Origin: Drosophila pseudoobscura
Taxonomy: Eukaryota; Arthropoda; Insecta; Diptera; Drosophilidae
Assembly (NCBI RefSeq): GCF_009870125.1
Contig: NC_046683.1
Location: forward strand, 63,875,869 to 63,939,868
DNA length: 64,000 bases
Reading direction: 5' to 3'
Shown: positions 52,579 to 64,000 of the stretch, one piece after another
Numbering within the stretch: position 1 is the stretch's first letter
Layout of the letters: each line of letters begins with the position of its first letter
The notes under the pieces: generated by a model
Databases searched by the model: none
What the model was told of the DNA's origin: nothing
What the model saw: the letters and a program-made list of their open reading frames with translations, nothing else
Position numbers and translations under genes: made by a program

Positions 52579-52626
52579 TCGTACAATCGTACAATCGTAT
52601 AATCGTACACCCGTACACTCGTACAT
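52579..52626. repeat. 8-bp minisatellite, consensus TCGTACAA, six copies
   Basis: Six contiguous 8-bp units from 52579: TCGTACAA twice, TCGTATAA, TCGTACAC, CCGTACAC, TCGTACAT. Divergence rises toward the right end. GTAC within each unit is self-complementary. Confidence 0.9.
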
Positions 52627-55600
52627 TTCCGGGCAATGTTGTAAATATTCGGAATGCCGCGCCGTTATTGTTGTCGACATAAATCTTGCTCACTTTACAA
52701 CAGGCGCCCCTAAATGGCCTTCCCGTTGACATTTTATTTAGCGCGTATACATTTATATTTTATTTCTTTTACTTCTTTTTCGGGGGGCGGGGACTGGGGC
52801 TGGGGCGGGGTGTTGGGTTTGTCAGAGTGGCTGACAGGAATGCGATTTGAGCAGACAGCGATTTTAGCATTTTTTAGCATTTGGGTGGCTGTTGAATAGC
52901 TTATAAAAATTACTGACGGCAATGAGTAGAAAAACTTCCGACTCCCGCTCCCCCCTCTGCTATCCTCTGGCTGCCCCTCTGACTGCCGCTGAGGCGTGGC
53001 AGGTGGGAAATGAGATTTTTGAATATTTTATGCAGCACTTTGTGGCCGGAGACATGTATAAAAAGTATAAACAAACTCAAATTCTTTTTAAATTTCTAAT
53101 TTCGAGCTGCCTGTCATGTCAGCCTGACAATTTGCCGAGTCAGTCAGATGCATGGAAACGAAGAAAGCATTTGAATGATTAATCCAACTCGGATCTCGGA
53201 TGAGTGGCAACAAATACTAATTTCAGAATTTTACCCAAAAGAAAAACCGCTCTCTGCGAAAATCACATAATAAAATTCACCTACTGCTCTTCGGCTCTTC
53301 TGCCGTGGCCTCAAGTTCGAGCACATTTTCTCGACTAGACACACCCTCAACTGTAATCAAATTTAATGGCCTACCTCAAAAGCCAATTCAATTTACACTG
53401 AATCAAAGCGAACTGCTCCTTCTGCCCCTGCCACTGCTCCTGATGCTGCTACTTCTGCTTCGACATCTCCTTGGGCATCGGCTTACAGTGCGTATGAGCA
53501 ACGCCTTGCAATGTGATTAGCAGGCACTTTGATGACTTCATAGACAATTTGGCCTTTGTTTTTTGGAGCCCGGCCCGGCCCCAGCACAGCAAGGAGTCGT
53601 GCTTCCTTTTGGTTAATGTGCCATTTAACGGCAGGGAGGACAAAGTCAAAGTCAAGTTGGGTAATTTCCTCTAATGGCTTTTCATTCCATCGATAGTGAC
53701 ACTTTCAATTGTTATCATGATGCCGTAAAAAAGACAACTACAGATGGGTTGGGCAGACAATTACTGGGCGAACCCCCTCAGTATTGAGTGCTAAACAGGA
53801 AATGATTTTCTGGCCACTCTCGAGCTAGGCCAAGAGCCGTAGCTTAGCTTAACCAATCCTCTGGCCCTCTGGCTCCTCGGCCCTCTGGCCCTCCGGCCAC
53901 TGGCTGCCTGGCGCTTGGTAATGAAATCATGAATTAGATTTTGAGCTTGAAAATTGTTATTGTTTTCGGCCAACTGACTGGCTAAATGACTTCTATGTGG
54001 CACAGTGTGTGTGTTTGAGTACACTCAGAGAAAATTACAAGCGTCTAAGCATACATTCAATGAGTAATCTGCAAAAACAAAAAAAACCTAAAAACTATCC
54101 TTTTTCTTGGTGTATGCGTACGTGTCTGTATTTTGTGATCCTTTTTGGGAATGGTCGAGCTCTGGTTCGGGCTCGGGCTCGTGTTCGGGTTCGGGTTCAT
54201 GTCCATGTCTGGTGCGTCCTGTTCCTGGTCTGGGTTTTGCTTTGAATGCCATGCTGCCTCGTAGCATATTCCCCAAATGTCTATAAATCCTTTTTAAATG
54301 TTTTTAAGCTTTTGTTGGACATTTTCAGCAGCAGTAAAGGAGCAGTCAGCCACTGCCACTGCCACTGCACTCTGCAGTGCTCGCACTCGGACGAGTACTA
54401 CCAGCAGCAGCACGAAATACGAGTGGAGATTGGAGTGTGGGACTGGGACTGGGGATCAGCTCTCTCACACAAACACACACGAGAGAAACCAAAAGGGAAC
54501 AATATTAACGTGTCAACGAGAATTTATGTTTACCGCAACTGGACAACTTTCAAAAGCAGCTTCAGCATCCGGCTCCTTCAGAGTGTGTGTGTTTGGTATG
54601 TGTGTATCTGTATCTGTATCTGTGAGTGTGTGTGTGTCTCTGTGTCTGTGTGCTTGGGCGGAAGTGGCAGCAAATGCTTTACTGTCTCGCCAGTTGGTAT
54701 TTCTTTCGCTTTTCGGTCCATTGTTGCCGCCGCACAGAGCAGCAAGCTGTCCGGCGGCCATCCTGGCCCACATACGAGAAGTGCGAATGGGAAGGCAGCA
54801 GGAAAAGAAGAGTAGAAGCCGAGTGTCTCGTATGCAAATGATCCATAAATATCAACACTTTGGCTGGGTGGCCGAGAGGCCACGGCAATTGAGAACGCTC
54901 GACCAAAAGTGGCCGGCAATTTATCCTCTTCTTCGTCCAATTCCCGTACCCCGTACCCCGTACCCCATACACCGTGCCCCTGGCATCGTCTCTCTTTCTA
55001 TGTGTGCTTATGGTAATTGTGCTGAAAACTTGAAGCATTTTGTGGTACTCGAATGCGCAGGACCTGGACCTCCCCGGCAGGGACTTGAAATGTTGGCGGC
55101 CCATACATAAATAAATTACATTTGTTGCTCATTAAGCATTGAGTGGCCAAGAGAGGCCCGGGCTCCCACTGAAAGGAAATGGGAGTGAGCTGCGGTTGGG
55201 GCTGGAGACCCAATTGGGGGTGGCTTACAACGCTGAAGGCCTGCCGTGGCCGAAGGATGTCCATGTAACGAGTGCGGGTGCGTGGGCGCGTGTGTGTGTG
55301 TGTGTGTGTGTGTATCCGGGCAATGGGTCAGTTTAAAGCGTTAATTCGTTTTCGAGGGTGTGGATAATGAAGGGTTCAATAATTGAGTGAATACAAAATT
55401 GATTATTTAAGCCCCAATTATCTGTTCCTCAGCATGTCCATGGGTTGACAGGGCAACCAAATCCTCCTCGGCCAGGACCACGCACATAATTAATTATTAT
55501 TGGAATTTTCCAAGGAACAATACGTCCTCGCATCTCAAGCGCATTCTTCCCTGGACCCAGAGCAAGACACGGAGAGTGGCCCCAAAGGGATGCGACAATG

Positions 55601-56732
55601 CTGGCTGCACCCTAAAATCTACACTCCGCAGAAACACACACACAATCACAATTGGAGGGTGTGAGGGAGTGTTGACCAAGGCAGGTCAAGCAGCGTATTA
55701 AATTCATAAAATATCCTCACTTGGAGAGCGCTACTGCTACTGCTGCTGCTGCTGCTGCCGGCCAAGCGACTTAAACTACAAACAGGAAAGAAGTCCAGAG
55801 CTGATATTACGACCGGAAACATACCCGCTAACTGTGTGGTGGGGATCCATGAACGAATATTCCTAACAATGAAAGGCCCGTCACCTTCTTTCGAGTGAAC
55901 AGCGTATACCCTTTTACTCCACGAATGTGCCGGGGTATCATCAAAACTAAGGCCCTGGCTCTCAGAGGGAATTTTTATATATTCCGCTTGTTTATGCTTC
56001 GAGCGCAAACTATTTTCTTGGCTCCGTTTCTGAGGCGGCTGAATCTCCTCTGTATTTGTGCTTTTGTCAGTTGCACATGTGGCACCTCCCGCACCCAAAA
56101 ACAACACCACTGTGGGCGTGGCCTGTTCATTATGGCTTTGATATTTCATAGGCGAAAACACCTCTCCCTCTCTCTCTCTCTCTCTGTCCTGCTCGGTCTT
56201 TCCCTTAGCTATTTTGCAGCTGGAATTAATTTTGTCCCAAAAATATTTACCTCGTAACGGAATTCCACAAATATGTGTAAACAGTGCATGGTAGGGGGTT
56301 ATGGGTCAAATTTATATGACATTTAAACACCAAAATGCTGAAATTACGAATTGGGCGGTTGGCTGCTTCGGACAGGGGTCTGGTTTGGGCTACCCCAGTC
56401 CTCCTCCTCCAGTCAATAATCACATTGGGAACATCGAAACACATGGGAAATAATTTGGATCAATTTTGCATTATTGGTCACTCAATTCACACGCCACGAG
56501 CGAGGGTGATGGAGAGAGGGTGGGGGAGGGGGACTGAACTCCAGCTCTATAATGTTCGGCTTAATCAAACCGAACAAAGACAGGGGTAGATGATGTCCGT
56601 GAGGGATCAGTATCAAAATTCTGTCATTGTTTCGAATGCAAATCATATGAACATGCCATTAAACAGCACACAGGAGAGCCCCGGCCCCGGCCCTGTCCCC
56701 AACTTCGACCCCGGCCCAGGCATTGTCTCCAA

Positions 56733-56774
56733 CCATCCATCCATCCATCCATCCATTCATCCATCTATCCATCC
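56733..56774. repeat. CATC tetranucleotide microsatellite
   Basis: About ten CATC units with two single-base interruptions (CATT, TATC), inside non-coding DNA. Confidence 0.9.
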
Positions 56775-57334
56775 GTCTGCGCCCGAACTGTACCCATCTT
56801 CTGCAGATTCTGGCTCATTGTTGCTATTATTGTTATTTGATTTATGCCTATTGCCTGTGTGCATTTAAGTGCAAATTGTAGCTATGTTACGGATGCCCCT
56901 CAGTCCAACAGAGCCACACCACTCGCTTCACCATTCCATTCCCCGTTGTTGTTGTTGTTGGCGCTGTAGTTCTCGTACTCGTATTTGTATATTGCATTTT
57001 GTAAACATTTAATATTCCAATTATGTCGCACAATTGAATTGTGGCCGATGGCAATTTTCCCTCTGCCTGATTTCAATTTTGATTTTCTTGTGCACCGCTC
57101 ACAACAATGCTCATTCAGATGAATCGCCTCCTCCTCTTATTGTTCCTGCATAATATTGTTATACAATACAATGGTAATCTATTCCCATCTATTAGTCGGC
57201 GAATTGATGGTAATTAGCAGTACGTTTTCAGGTGAAACTCTGAACAACGAGTTAAAGTACAGAAGGGGTAGCTTTTTATGTATAAATTACTGAAAGAAAT
57301 TCGTTTACGAAACGTTTTCCATTGAAACACTCTT

Positions 57335-57830
57335 TCAACAGGGCTCTATTTAGCAGTTCGGTGTAGTTCTGCGTTCTCACCCTTAAGGGTTGTCCAATGC
57401 CCGCATTTAGCAGTACTGTAAAGTTCTGTGCTCTCGCCCCTAACATAAGTCATTCAACAGTGCTCCATATATGTACATTAACAGCATTGTCCACATCTAG
57501 CAGTACTGTACAGTTCAGTGTCCTCGTCCTTAACATAAGTCATTCAACAGTGCTCTATCTATGCGTGTTAACAGCTCGCTCCACACGCTCACAGTTCTCC
57601 GTGCCAGACGGTAGACCACCTTTAACATTTCTGTTAAGCAGTGCTATAAAATGTTAATCCCCTTGCCAAGCTAACAGCTCTGTTTCCCTCCCCTTTTCAA
57701 GCTAACAGCTCTGCATCGTTCCCCTATGGAACATTTACATTCCACAAACTGTTAACAGAACCACCCCTATAGCATTACCCCAGCTAACTGGGAACAGTTT
57801 TTCAACAGGCAAACACCCCCGTCGCCGACT
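57335..57830 (+). repeat. Degenerate tandem array rich in same-strand AACAG/AGCAG motifs
   Basis: Two similar 90-bp units begin at 57409 and 57499; both contain AGCAGTACTGTA and AACATAAGTCATTCAACAGTGCTC. A shorter, diverged partial unit begins at 57352. To the right, two close copies of CAAGCTAACAGCTCTG lie near 57667 and 57698. About fifteen [T/C]AACAG or TAGCAG motifs point the same way over 500 bp. An old minisatellite that degenerated, or part of a transposon, are the likeliest sources. Confidence 0.65.
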
Positions 57831-60800
57831 GTTACATATTTTAATCATTTTAAAGGCCAGCAGAAGCCAAAGTAAATTTTGCATTAGCTCTCCATGCAAA
57901 TGATGCTCGACTTATCCCCGTACAATTTTGGGTAGGAAATCATTGGAAATGGTCTGTGAATGTGTCAGATCCAATTGAGACCGTGTTTGAGTTGGCTGAT
58001 ATGATGGAAAGGTCGTAGCTGGGGCAACAGATTCAATTTATGTGTTCAATAAATTCATACTTGTATCAGTTATGCCCGAGCTGATGGTGATTCCGATGCC
58101 TATGCCTTGATGAGAGTTCATGTTCTAATTAGGACTGAACAATTAAATTTTCTTGGAAATGAGGGCATGGCAGGGTGAGGCATGCCAGTAAGCGGAGTAC
58201 GGGGGTACGCGCTGCGACGGTGTAAATTACCAGCCGACAAACAATGGAAATTAATTTAAACAGCAAATACGCATGAGATGAAATTAGTTTACATAACGTC
58301 ATTACACGTTTAGTAAGCCCCAAACCCTCTTAGAGCGCTCTTCAACAATGTCAGGAGTGTGGCAGTGGTACGAGTATAGGGCGAATATAATGATACCAAT
58401 GCCTGACCGATAAGCAGCTGTTGACCAGCCACGTTGTCAGGCCACTTGAAACCACTTGACTCTGCCAATTCAGCCCCAATCCAGTGCCCCTCACTGCCCT
58501 AATTACTCTTGGCAACCAAGCCAAGTACGTCACGAATATGAATTGTGGATATAAATATCAAAACACAAGCATTTCTATGAGAAAACGGAAGTGAGTGCGG
58601 CGGGCAAAGCAGCGGAAAAGGTTGACAACTTCAATTGGCGACAGCTGAACACACTTTGAGCAAAGAAATTGCTATGGAGAACATAAGTTGGGCTTGGAAA
58701 TACGATTATGTATCATCCACTCCATCTAGAGACCGCAGAGCTTACTTTCCTTGAAATTATGGACGATGCAAGAGTATAGAAAAAGGCAAGAGCTCTTCAA
58801 CCGAATTTTCATCTCAATTCGCAAAAAAATATAAAAGTATAAAACTGGGAAAACGAGGGAAACGAGCAAAATAGAAGAAAACATCAAAGAGGCAACTGTT
58901 AAAACGTTTTAAGTGGATGCGTTTGAAAAAAACATTAAAGTCTAGCCATTTGAAGAAGCTGTTTATGCAGCAGATTCGCAGAAACTTTGCGAGCGGCTGA
59001 AACAAAAGGCAAAAACAGAGGAAACGGAACGCGACTGGAAGCTTGACCTTCGACCTCGACCAGGCGCCTTATGCGGGTCAGCTCGTGCCGCCACCCGCAC
59101 CCGCACCCGCACTCTCTTCTCTCCACTCTCCACTCTGCTCTATGCCCCTGCAGCTCCTGTCAGCTGGCCTGCCACTTAAGTGGGCTTTTAGTGGCCACAC
59201 CCATATTCGCTTCGCCTTCTTTTTTGTTTGTTCTTCCCCCAACTTTGGAAATGTTTTCTCTCTTCTTTCTGTGTTTTTTGTTTTTTTTGTTTTTTTTTGG
59301 TTTTTTCGGTGTTTTGGCCATTTTCCTATATTAATTTTTACACACGAGCTCCCATTTTTGGGGCATTTTTGATAAGCAAAATAATTATCCATACATATAG
59401 ATTTATTATTTATTTTTTCAAGGACTGGGACTGGGATGAGAGCCAGAACGGAGGACATCCACTGCCAGGAGCAGGGCCAGGGCCAGAGTCAGAACCAGAA
59501 CCAGAGACAGGCGGAAATTACAGACTGCCTTTGCCGTGTGGCATGCCTCAGCGAAGACAGTTGGCGCAAAATGTTGCAGCCTCGGGCTAAAATAAATTGA
59601 AATTTTCATTGCAAAATTTTTGATGCGGAGACGAGGCAATCGACACACAAAAATACAACCAAAAAAAAAAGAAATGTATCCCTAAGCCTTGGGACAGACT
59701 GTCGAATGCAGTTCTCTTCATGTGTTTATGATTAATTTCCTGAAATAAAACAAATATTGTGCCCCCAGCGCATACGTGACAATGATTAGATTAGGACAGG
59801 GAGTGCCCTCAAGCGCTGAGGATTCTCCACGATTCGGATAAACGATAAACGTTTCAAGGTCCATACATACTCGCATATGCACTGGGAATGGCTATATAAA
59901 GATCATCAGAGGAGCAAATGCCTCTCAAGCACTTTTCCAGCGCCTTTATGGCATTTAACAACTTATTATACCGTGCTCGGGCTCGCCCTAAACTCAATTT
60001 AAAATTCCGAGCTCAATTTCGCCTGATAATTGCTCATTTGAAAAGGGGCCAAAAGACAAATCAGCATCAGCATGAGCATGAGCAGCAGCATCAGCTTCCA
60101 CTTCCACTTCAACTTGAAGTTGAAGTTGAGGCACGGCGGCAGGGCGGCAGGGCAGCATCGAGGAGCATTTCAACAAAAACCTTTGTGCTGGCGGAAAATA
60201 TAAAAAGAAACTCTTTTTATTTACTGTCAGCCACTCGGGCCAATTAATTGCTGTTATGGTGGAAGTCTTCACCGTCGTTGTCGGCCCTCTTTTGTGCGCT
60301 GTCACTACCAGCAGATTGCGGACATGAAACCCAGAGATACCCAGAGATTATAGTTCGGGTACTGCTCTCTTGTATATGTGTACCTTCTGTATCTGTACCT
60401 GCACCTGTACCTGTACCTGTACCTGTGTGAACCTTGCGTCATTAACTGAGAGTGGCGCTGGACGAATCAGAATGAGAAACAGGACTAAGAGCAGGACAGC
60501 AGGGCAACAGATGCCATCGCTTGTCCGCCTGCCGCTTCTGCTTCTGATGCTGCTGCTGCTGCTGCTGCTGCTGGTTCCTTTGCCTTCAAATGGCAACGAA
60601 ACTCAAACGGCTGCTCAAGCTGTTGCTTCTCTGTTGCTGCTCTTCTGCTGCTCTTCTGCTGCTGCCAGGAGCATCCTTAGACGAGTTAAGTAGACTACTA
60701 AATGACGGCGACGGTGGGCGGATGATGATGAGCTTGCCTTGGCCTCGTTGTCTCCTCTCTCCTCTCTCCTTCCCCTTGCCTCCTGCCCTCACTCTCCCTC

Positions 60801-63596
60801 TCTATATGCCTGATGAGGGTTGCCCGGCTTGTCGAGTTGTCGACTCGGTTGAAGGGGAAGAAAGGTGCAGGTTGGGATTGGGCTTGGGCTTGGGCTTGGA
60901 CTTGGGCTGGAAGCCCCCCCGTACTTAAGTGTGTTTTCAAAATTAAAGCCTGTTAATGAGATTCGCTTTGCTGACTCACGTTAAGTGGCTTAGAGTGTAT
61001 CGTAAGTAAGCACTTTTGGCATAAAGATCAAGCGACACTGCCTCGCCGGATGGCTCTTACTTATTAAAAGTAATACCCACCAATTCATGATCTCCAACGA
61101 TAGTTGCTGGTCTCCAAGTCGCCTAGTCGGCACTTCGCCCAGTCGCCCAGTGTGGCTCCATTGTACGGGAAACAATGCAGTTTCGGTTAATGGAAATGTC
61201 CTTTGTCCTTTGTGTGTGTGGCAATCGATGGCTGAGATTCCGAATTCGAATTCGCTCAGGTGGGTGGATGGTTACAAACTGGCTTCCCAAACGCCTTTCA
61301 GGCGAGGCATTAGCATATGTTCTTGGTCCGTAAGTGGGTCAGCGGGCCGAGATAACGGGGCGGGCAGCCAAAGTGGCTTAGAGGACCTTAGAGTGGGCCT
61401 GAGAGCCTTGATATTGGCCGATTGTGTAAGAACCTCTCTAATTATTAAGCTGATGAAAGGAAAACGCCATGGACATGGATACTGGCACTCGTACTCGTAC
61501 TCGTACGAGTATGTTGTGCAATTCATTATGCACTAAACTATTTATATTTCTCAACTAAAATTGTGATGCGAAAACATTGGAATAGCTGTAGAAAAACATA
61601 TACATATATAGCATAACCAATTATTAGGCTTCAGTGAAAAATAATTTATTTCATCAAAGCCAATTTGTTTGCGGTGATGGTGATGCACGAAAAAAACAAC
61701 GTGTGCAAATAAAAAATGGTATTTGAAATTCGAAATTTGTAAATTCCATTGGCGTTTGACACGCACACTAATACACACCGCACAACGCACACCGCACACT
61801 CACAGTTACCGCTAAAGATACAGATACAGATACAGACACAGATACAAACAGGTGAAGACCTAGTCAAAGGGAAATAAAAACATTTACAACCGTATTCAAA
61901 GGGAGCCCACAAAATAAATGATGCTCGCTCACGTGTTTCGAATGTGACAGATTTGAGCCTTTTGTCACGATTGTTGATGATGGGTTAACAAACAACAAAA
62001 GCAACAATAAAAATAAAATCAAGAGTATTAGAGGAAGTACGAAGCTTTTGATACTCTTTGAATAGCATTGTTCCAATGAGAGCTATATACTTGAAGACGG
62101 GCACGGCTATATCGTCTCTCGTACTCGTCTGTCAAGGCTGCTCAAGAGGCTGCTTGGGTGGTGCTAAGATAACAATACCCTTGGCAAAGGGTAGTGCAAA
62201 TACCCGCTCCTCTAAATAAATATCAGCGGAAAGCGTATGCCAAACGATAAAGAATTTGTCAACATCTTGTTGGTTGAGGAGTTAAGTCCTTCTTGATGGG
62301 TTTCACCCTCCTGACAAATGGAATGAATCGTTGATGGTCTGGGGACCAGCCAGGGGGGACTTCCCGGCGGACAGACTGCATTCCCTTCGAAGTATTCAAA
62401 TGTGTGTATGACGCGCGACTTGCATTTGACTAAATGAAGTTACTGCTGATCGATTTCTTTAATAATTCTTACAGTTTCATTTTGGGACAATTTATCAAAC
62501 GAAATAACTTAACCTAAAAGTGTGTGTGTGTGTGTTTGTGTACGTGTGGCATGGTAGCGGGAACCCCTTTATGTGTGCTGGTGGCCACGTTTCTGTCACC
62601 TTGCCATCATCATCGCCCTCATCATCATCTACGGCAGCGCCAGGGCACCCGCTGATCACATGCCAAGACATTTTATAAGTGCCTCATTGCTCGACATTCG
62701 TGTCACGCAGCAAAGTTGTTACTCAAAAATGTTCCGAGGAGCCATAAACGTGCGACAAGTTGAGGAGTGGCGGTAGCAGTGGGCCAGTGGCAGTGCCAGT
62801 GGCAGTGGCAGTGCCAGTGGCAGTGACAGTCGCAGGACCATTCGCAGGGATGGCGGAGGTGTTGCCATATAGTTTTGTGCTGCAAATTGGCAGTTGTGTA
62901 AGTCAAATTGTAGTCTGTCTATTTGCCACTTCCCACATCCCACTTCCCTCTCCCATCGCACCATTTGCGGCTTCCATTAGCCAAAGGAAATCTCAGAAAA
63001 AGGAAGGAAAAAACCCAAGGAAAGTTGGCTAAAAAATTACATTTGACCATCTGGCTGTCAGTTTATTTTTGGGCCAACTTTGATGATGGGCCTAGATTAT
63101 AACTTTGAATGTTATGTAATTAACAGACAGAAGGAAACTTCGGCATCACGCATGGCCTACTGCTTTGTTTTCTGTGCGGTTTCTCTCATTCTCTGGATTT
63201 AGAGATTGTTATGCCACTTATTCTTCGGATACAAAGATATCTCTCCCAACCCCAACGCCCCCCCAGCCATGAATATAGAGATTGTATCTTTGTTTGTGCC
63301 ACAGAATTTTGTACATAAACCAAATTGATTCACTTAACGCTACACGCCATTAATCTGCCAATGTTCTCGTTGCTTCTGGAACAGCTTCATCTTCCACTTG
63401 GCCTTCTTTGGGGATATGCTGTTCTGCCATTCGAGCTTCCCCACTCTGGTTAGGCTTTCAGGCTATTTTTACACTCTTGCGGTCCTTGGGGCGTCTTTAA
63501 TCAGCGTCGCCTCCCTGCGGTTGGGTCTGGTCTCTGGTCTCTGGCCACCTGCATGGCAGTCTCACATCAAATAAAGTGGTTTTTGGTGCACGTTGA
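57831..63596. other. Non-coding region downstream of GluRIA, third part
   Basis: No supported gene. It holds ACCTGT hexamer repeats (60392-60428), CTG tract (60548-60570), a short palindrome near 60105-60125 (ACTTCAACTT/AAGTTGAAGT), TGGGCT repeats near 60875-60907, TACTCGTA clustered with its complement at 61492-61511, ACAGAT repeats near 61817-61850, and CAGTGG-type repeats near 62777-62830. Confidence 0.5.
60392..60428. repeat. ACCTGT hexamer array (CAGGTA on the minus strand)
   Basis: CTGTACCTG, CACCTG and three further CTGTAC units give five CAGGT cores at 6-bp spacing on the minus strand. CAGGTA/CAGGTG matches the cores bound by Zelda (CAGGTAG) and Snail-type factors. The regular 6-bp period points to slippage. 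Confidence 0.7.
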
Positions 63597-63617
63597 GGGG
63601 GGGGGGGGGGGGGGGGG
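63597..63617 (+). repeat. 21-nt poly(G) homopolymer
   Basis: An uninterrupted run of 21 G follows CGTTGA and precedes ACCGGGACC. It is the longest G or C run in the window; shorter ones are at 38874-38887 (14 C) and 40425-40437 (13 G). Assembly length at such a run is unreliable. Confidence 0.9.
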
Positions 63618-64000
63618 ACCGGGACCACTCCTCTCCTCTTGGACAGCTCTGAAACATTGATCTCTATTCCGGGAACGGGAACTCTCGGCAAAATCCACAA
63701 AACTTAAAGTTTAAATTTCAAATGTTGATTTTGTCATGGATGCATGGGTGCATGATGGGAAGGGGGGGAAGGGTTGGTAAAGGGACTGGGAGGAATTCGC
63801 TTTGTTATGCAAATAATTGTCAACACCTTTTGTGCGTTTGCAAATTTCATTTCGTTGTGCAATTTTCAGCGGTATCTAACGGGGCGTGGCTTTGTCCGTG
63901 AATGTCATGGTATGAGTGTGTGGGCAGCACAAATGTTGCCAATTATTTACACACACACACACACACTCCCATGACACACTCACGAGACACAGATACACGG
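63618..64000. other. Right-edge non-coding DNA
   Basis: Nothing coding is visible. A CA tract is present at about 63951-63965 near the edge. Confidence 0.5.

Larger units (their letters stand above)
46452..57340. other. Non-coding region downstream of GluRIA, second part
   Basis: No supported gene. It has GA repeats (46700-46726), CTG-type tracts (50075-50102, 51640-51720, 55737-55758), GGGTCCA repeats (50832-50872), an 8-bp TCGTACAA minisatellite (52579-52626), TTCGGG-type repeats (54170-54200), a GT tract near 55288-55312 and CATC repeats (56733-56774). Several long open frames here are low-complexity artefacts of these repeats. Confidence 0.5.

Noticed and set aside
54298..55110. A 270-codon plus-strand open frame
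   Set aside because: Its sequence is mostly Thr/Ala/Ser and Cys/Val/Ser runs produced by GT and GCC microsatellites. No domain or splice context supports it.
55646..56161. A 171-codon minus-strand open frame
   Set aside because: Composition is less repetitive than others, but it contains a Ser run from a CTG tract, has no recognisable domain, and its start lies against a GA repeat. Chance is the simpler explanation.

Overview
This is nuclear DNA from a fruit fly of the genus Drosophila. It has compact genes with 55-80 bp introns (GT/AG ends) next to much larger ones, and long non-coding stretches full of CA, CTG and GAGA simple repeats. The gene order nudel - zero population growth (innexin 4) - Rexo5 - ionotropic glutamate receptor GluRIA matches what I recall of the 65B-65C part of D. 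melanogaster chromosome arm 3L. Divergence of the non-coding DNA and repeat style suggest a more distant species, perhaps of the obscura group, but I cannot prove the species.

Left block (1-21.3 kb): The N-terminal half of nudel runs off the left edge on the minus strand (1-4088, six exons). zpg follows on the minus strand (5896-7137, three exons). Rexo5, a nucleolar DEDD RNA exonuclease, is on the plus strand (8151-10351, two exons). A BTB-BACK protein gene has its main exons at 18279-20046. A small spliced exon at 5427-5585 can be read in two frames. One fits Rexo5 and the other fits the BTB gene, and either way zpg would lie inside another gene's intron on the opposite strand. The BTB gene has a second candidate start exon at 14597-14608, and its TGA stop is followed in frame by 32 strongly acidic codons.

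Middle block (21.3-37.6 kb): About 5 kb of non-coding DNA leads to GluRIA (27089-37277, plus strand, 13 coding exons, about 996 residues). It encodes a complete AMPA/kainate-type receptor subunit: signal peptide, amino-terminal domain, split ligand-binding domain, pore loop with Gln at the Q/R site, and four membrane segments.

Right block (37.6-64 kb): About 26 kb without any gene I can support. It holds microsatellites, minisatellites, G-tracts (one of 21 G) and a degenerate tandem array at 57.3-57.8 kb. It could be the regulatory flank of GluRIA or an intron of a gene outside the window.

The genes do not form a pathway. nudel (eggshell and dorsoventral patterning) and zpg (germline gap junctions) both act in the ovary, Rexo5 is a housekeeping RNA processor, and GluRIA is neuronal. 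I found no mobile element with coding capacity, tRNA, rRNA or CRISPR. The most unusual observations are the possible stop-codon readthrough, the two-frame leader exon, an in-frame retainable last intron in GluRIA, and a dispersed octamer (TACTCGTA) about eight times more common than chance.
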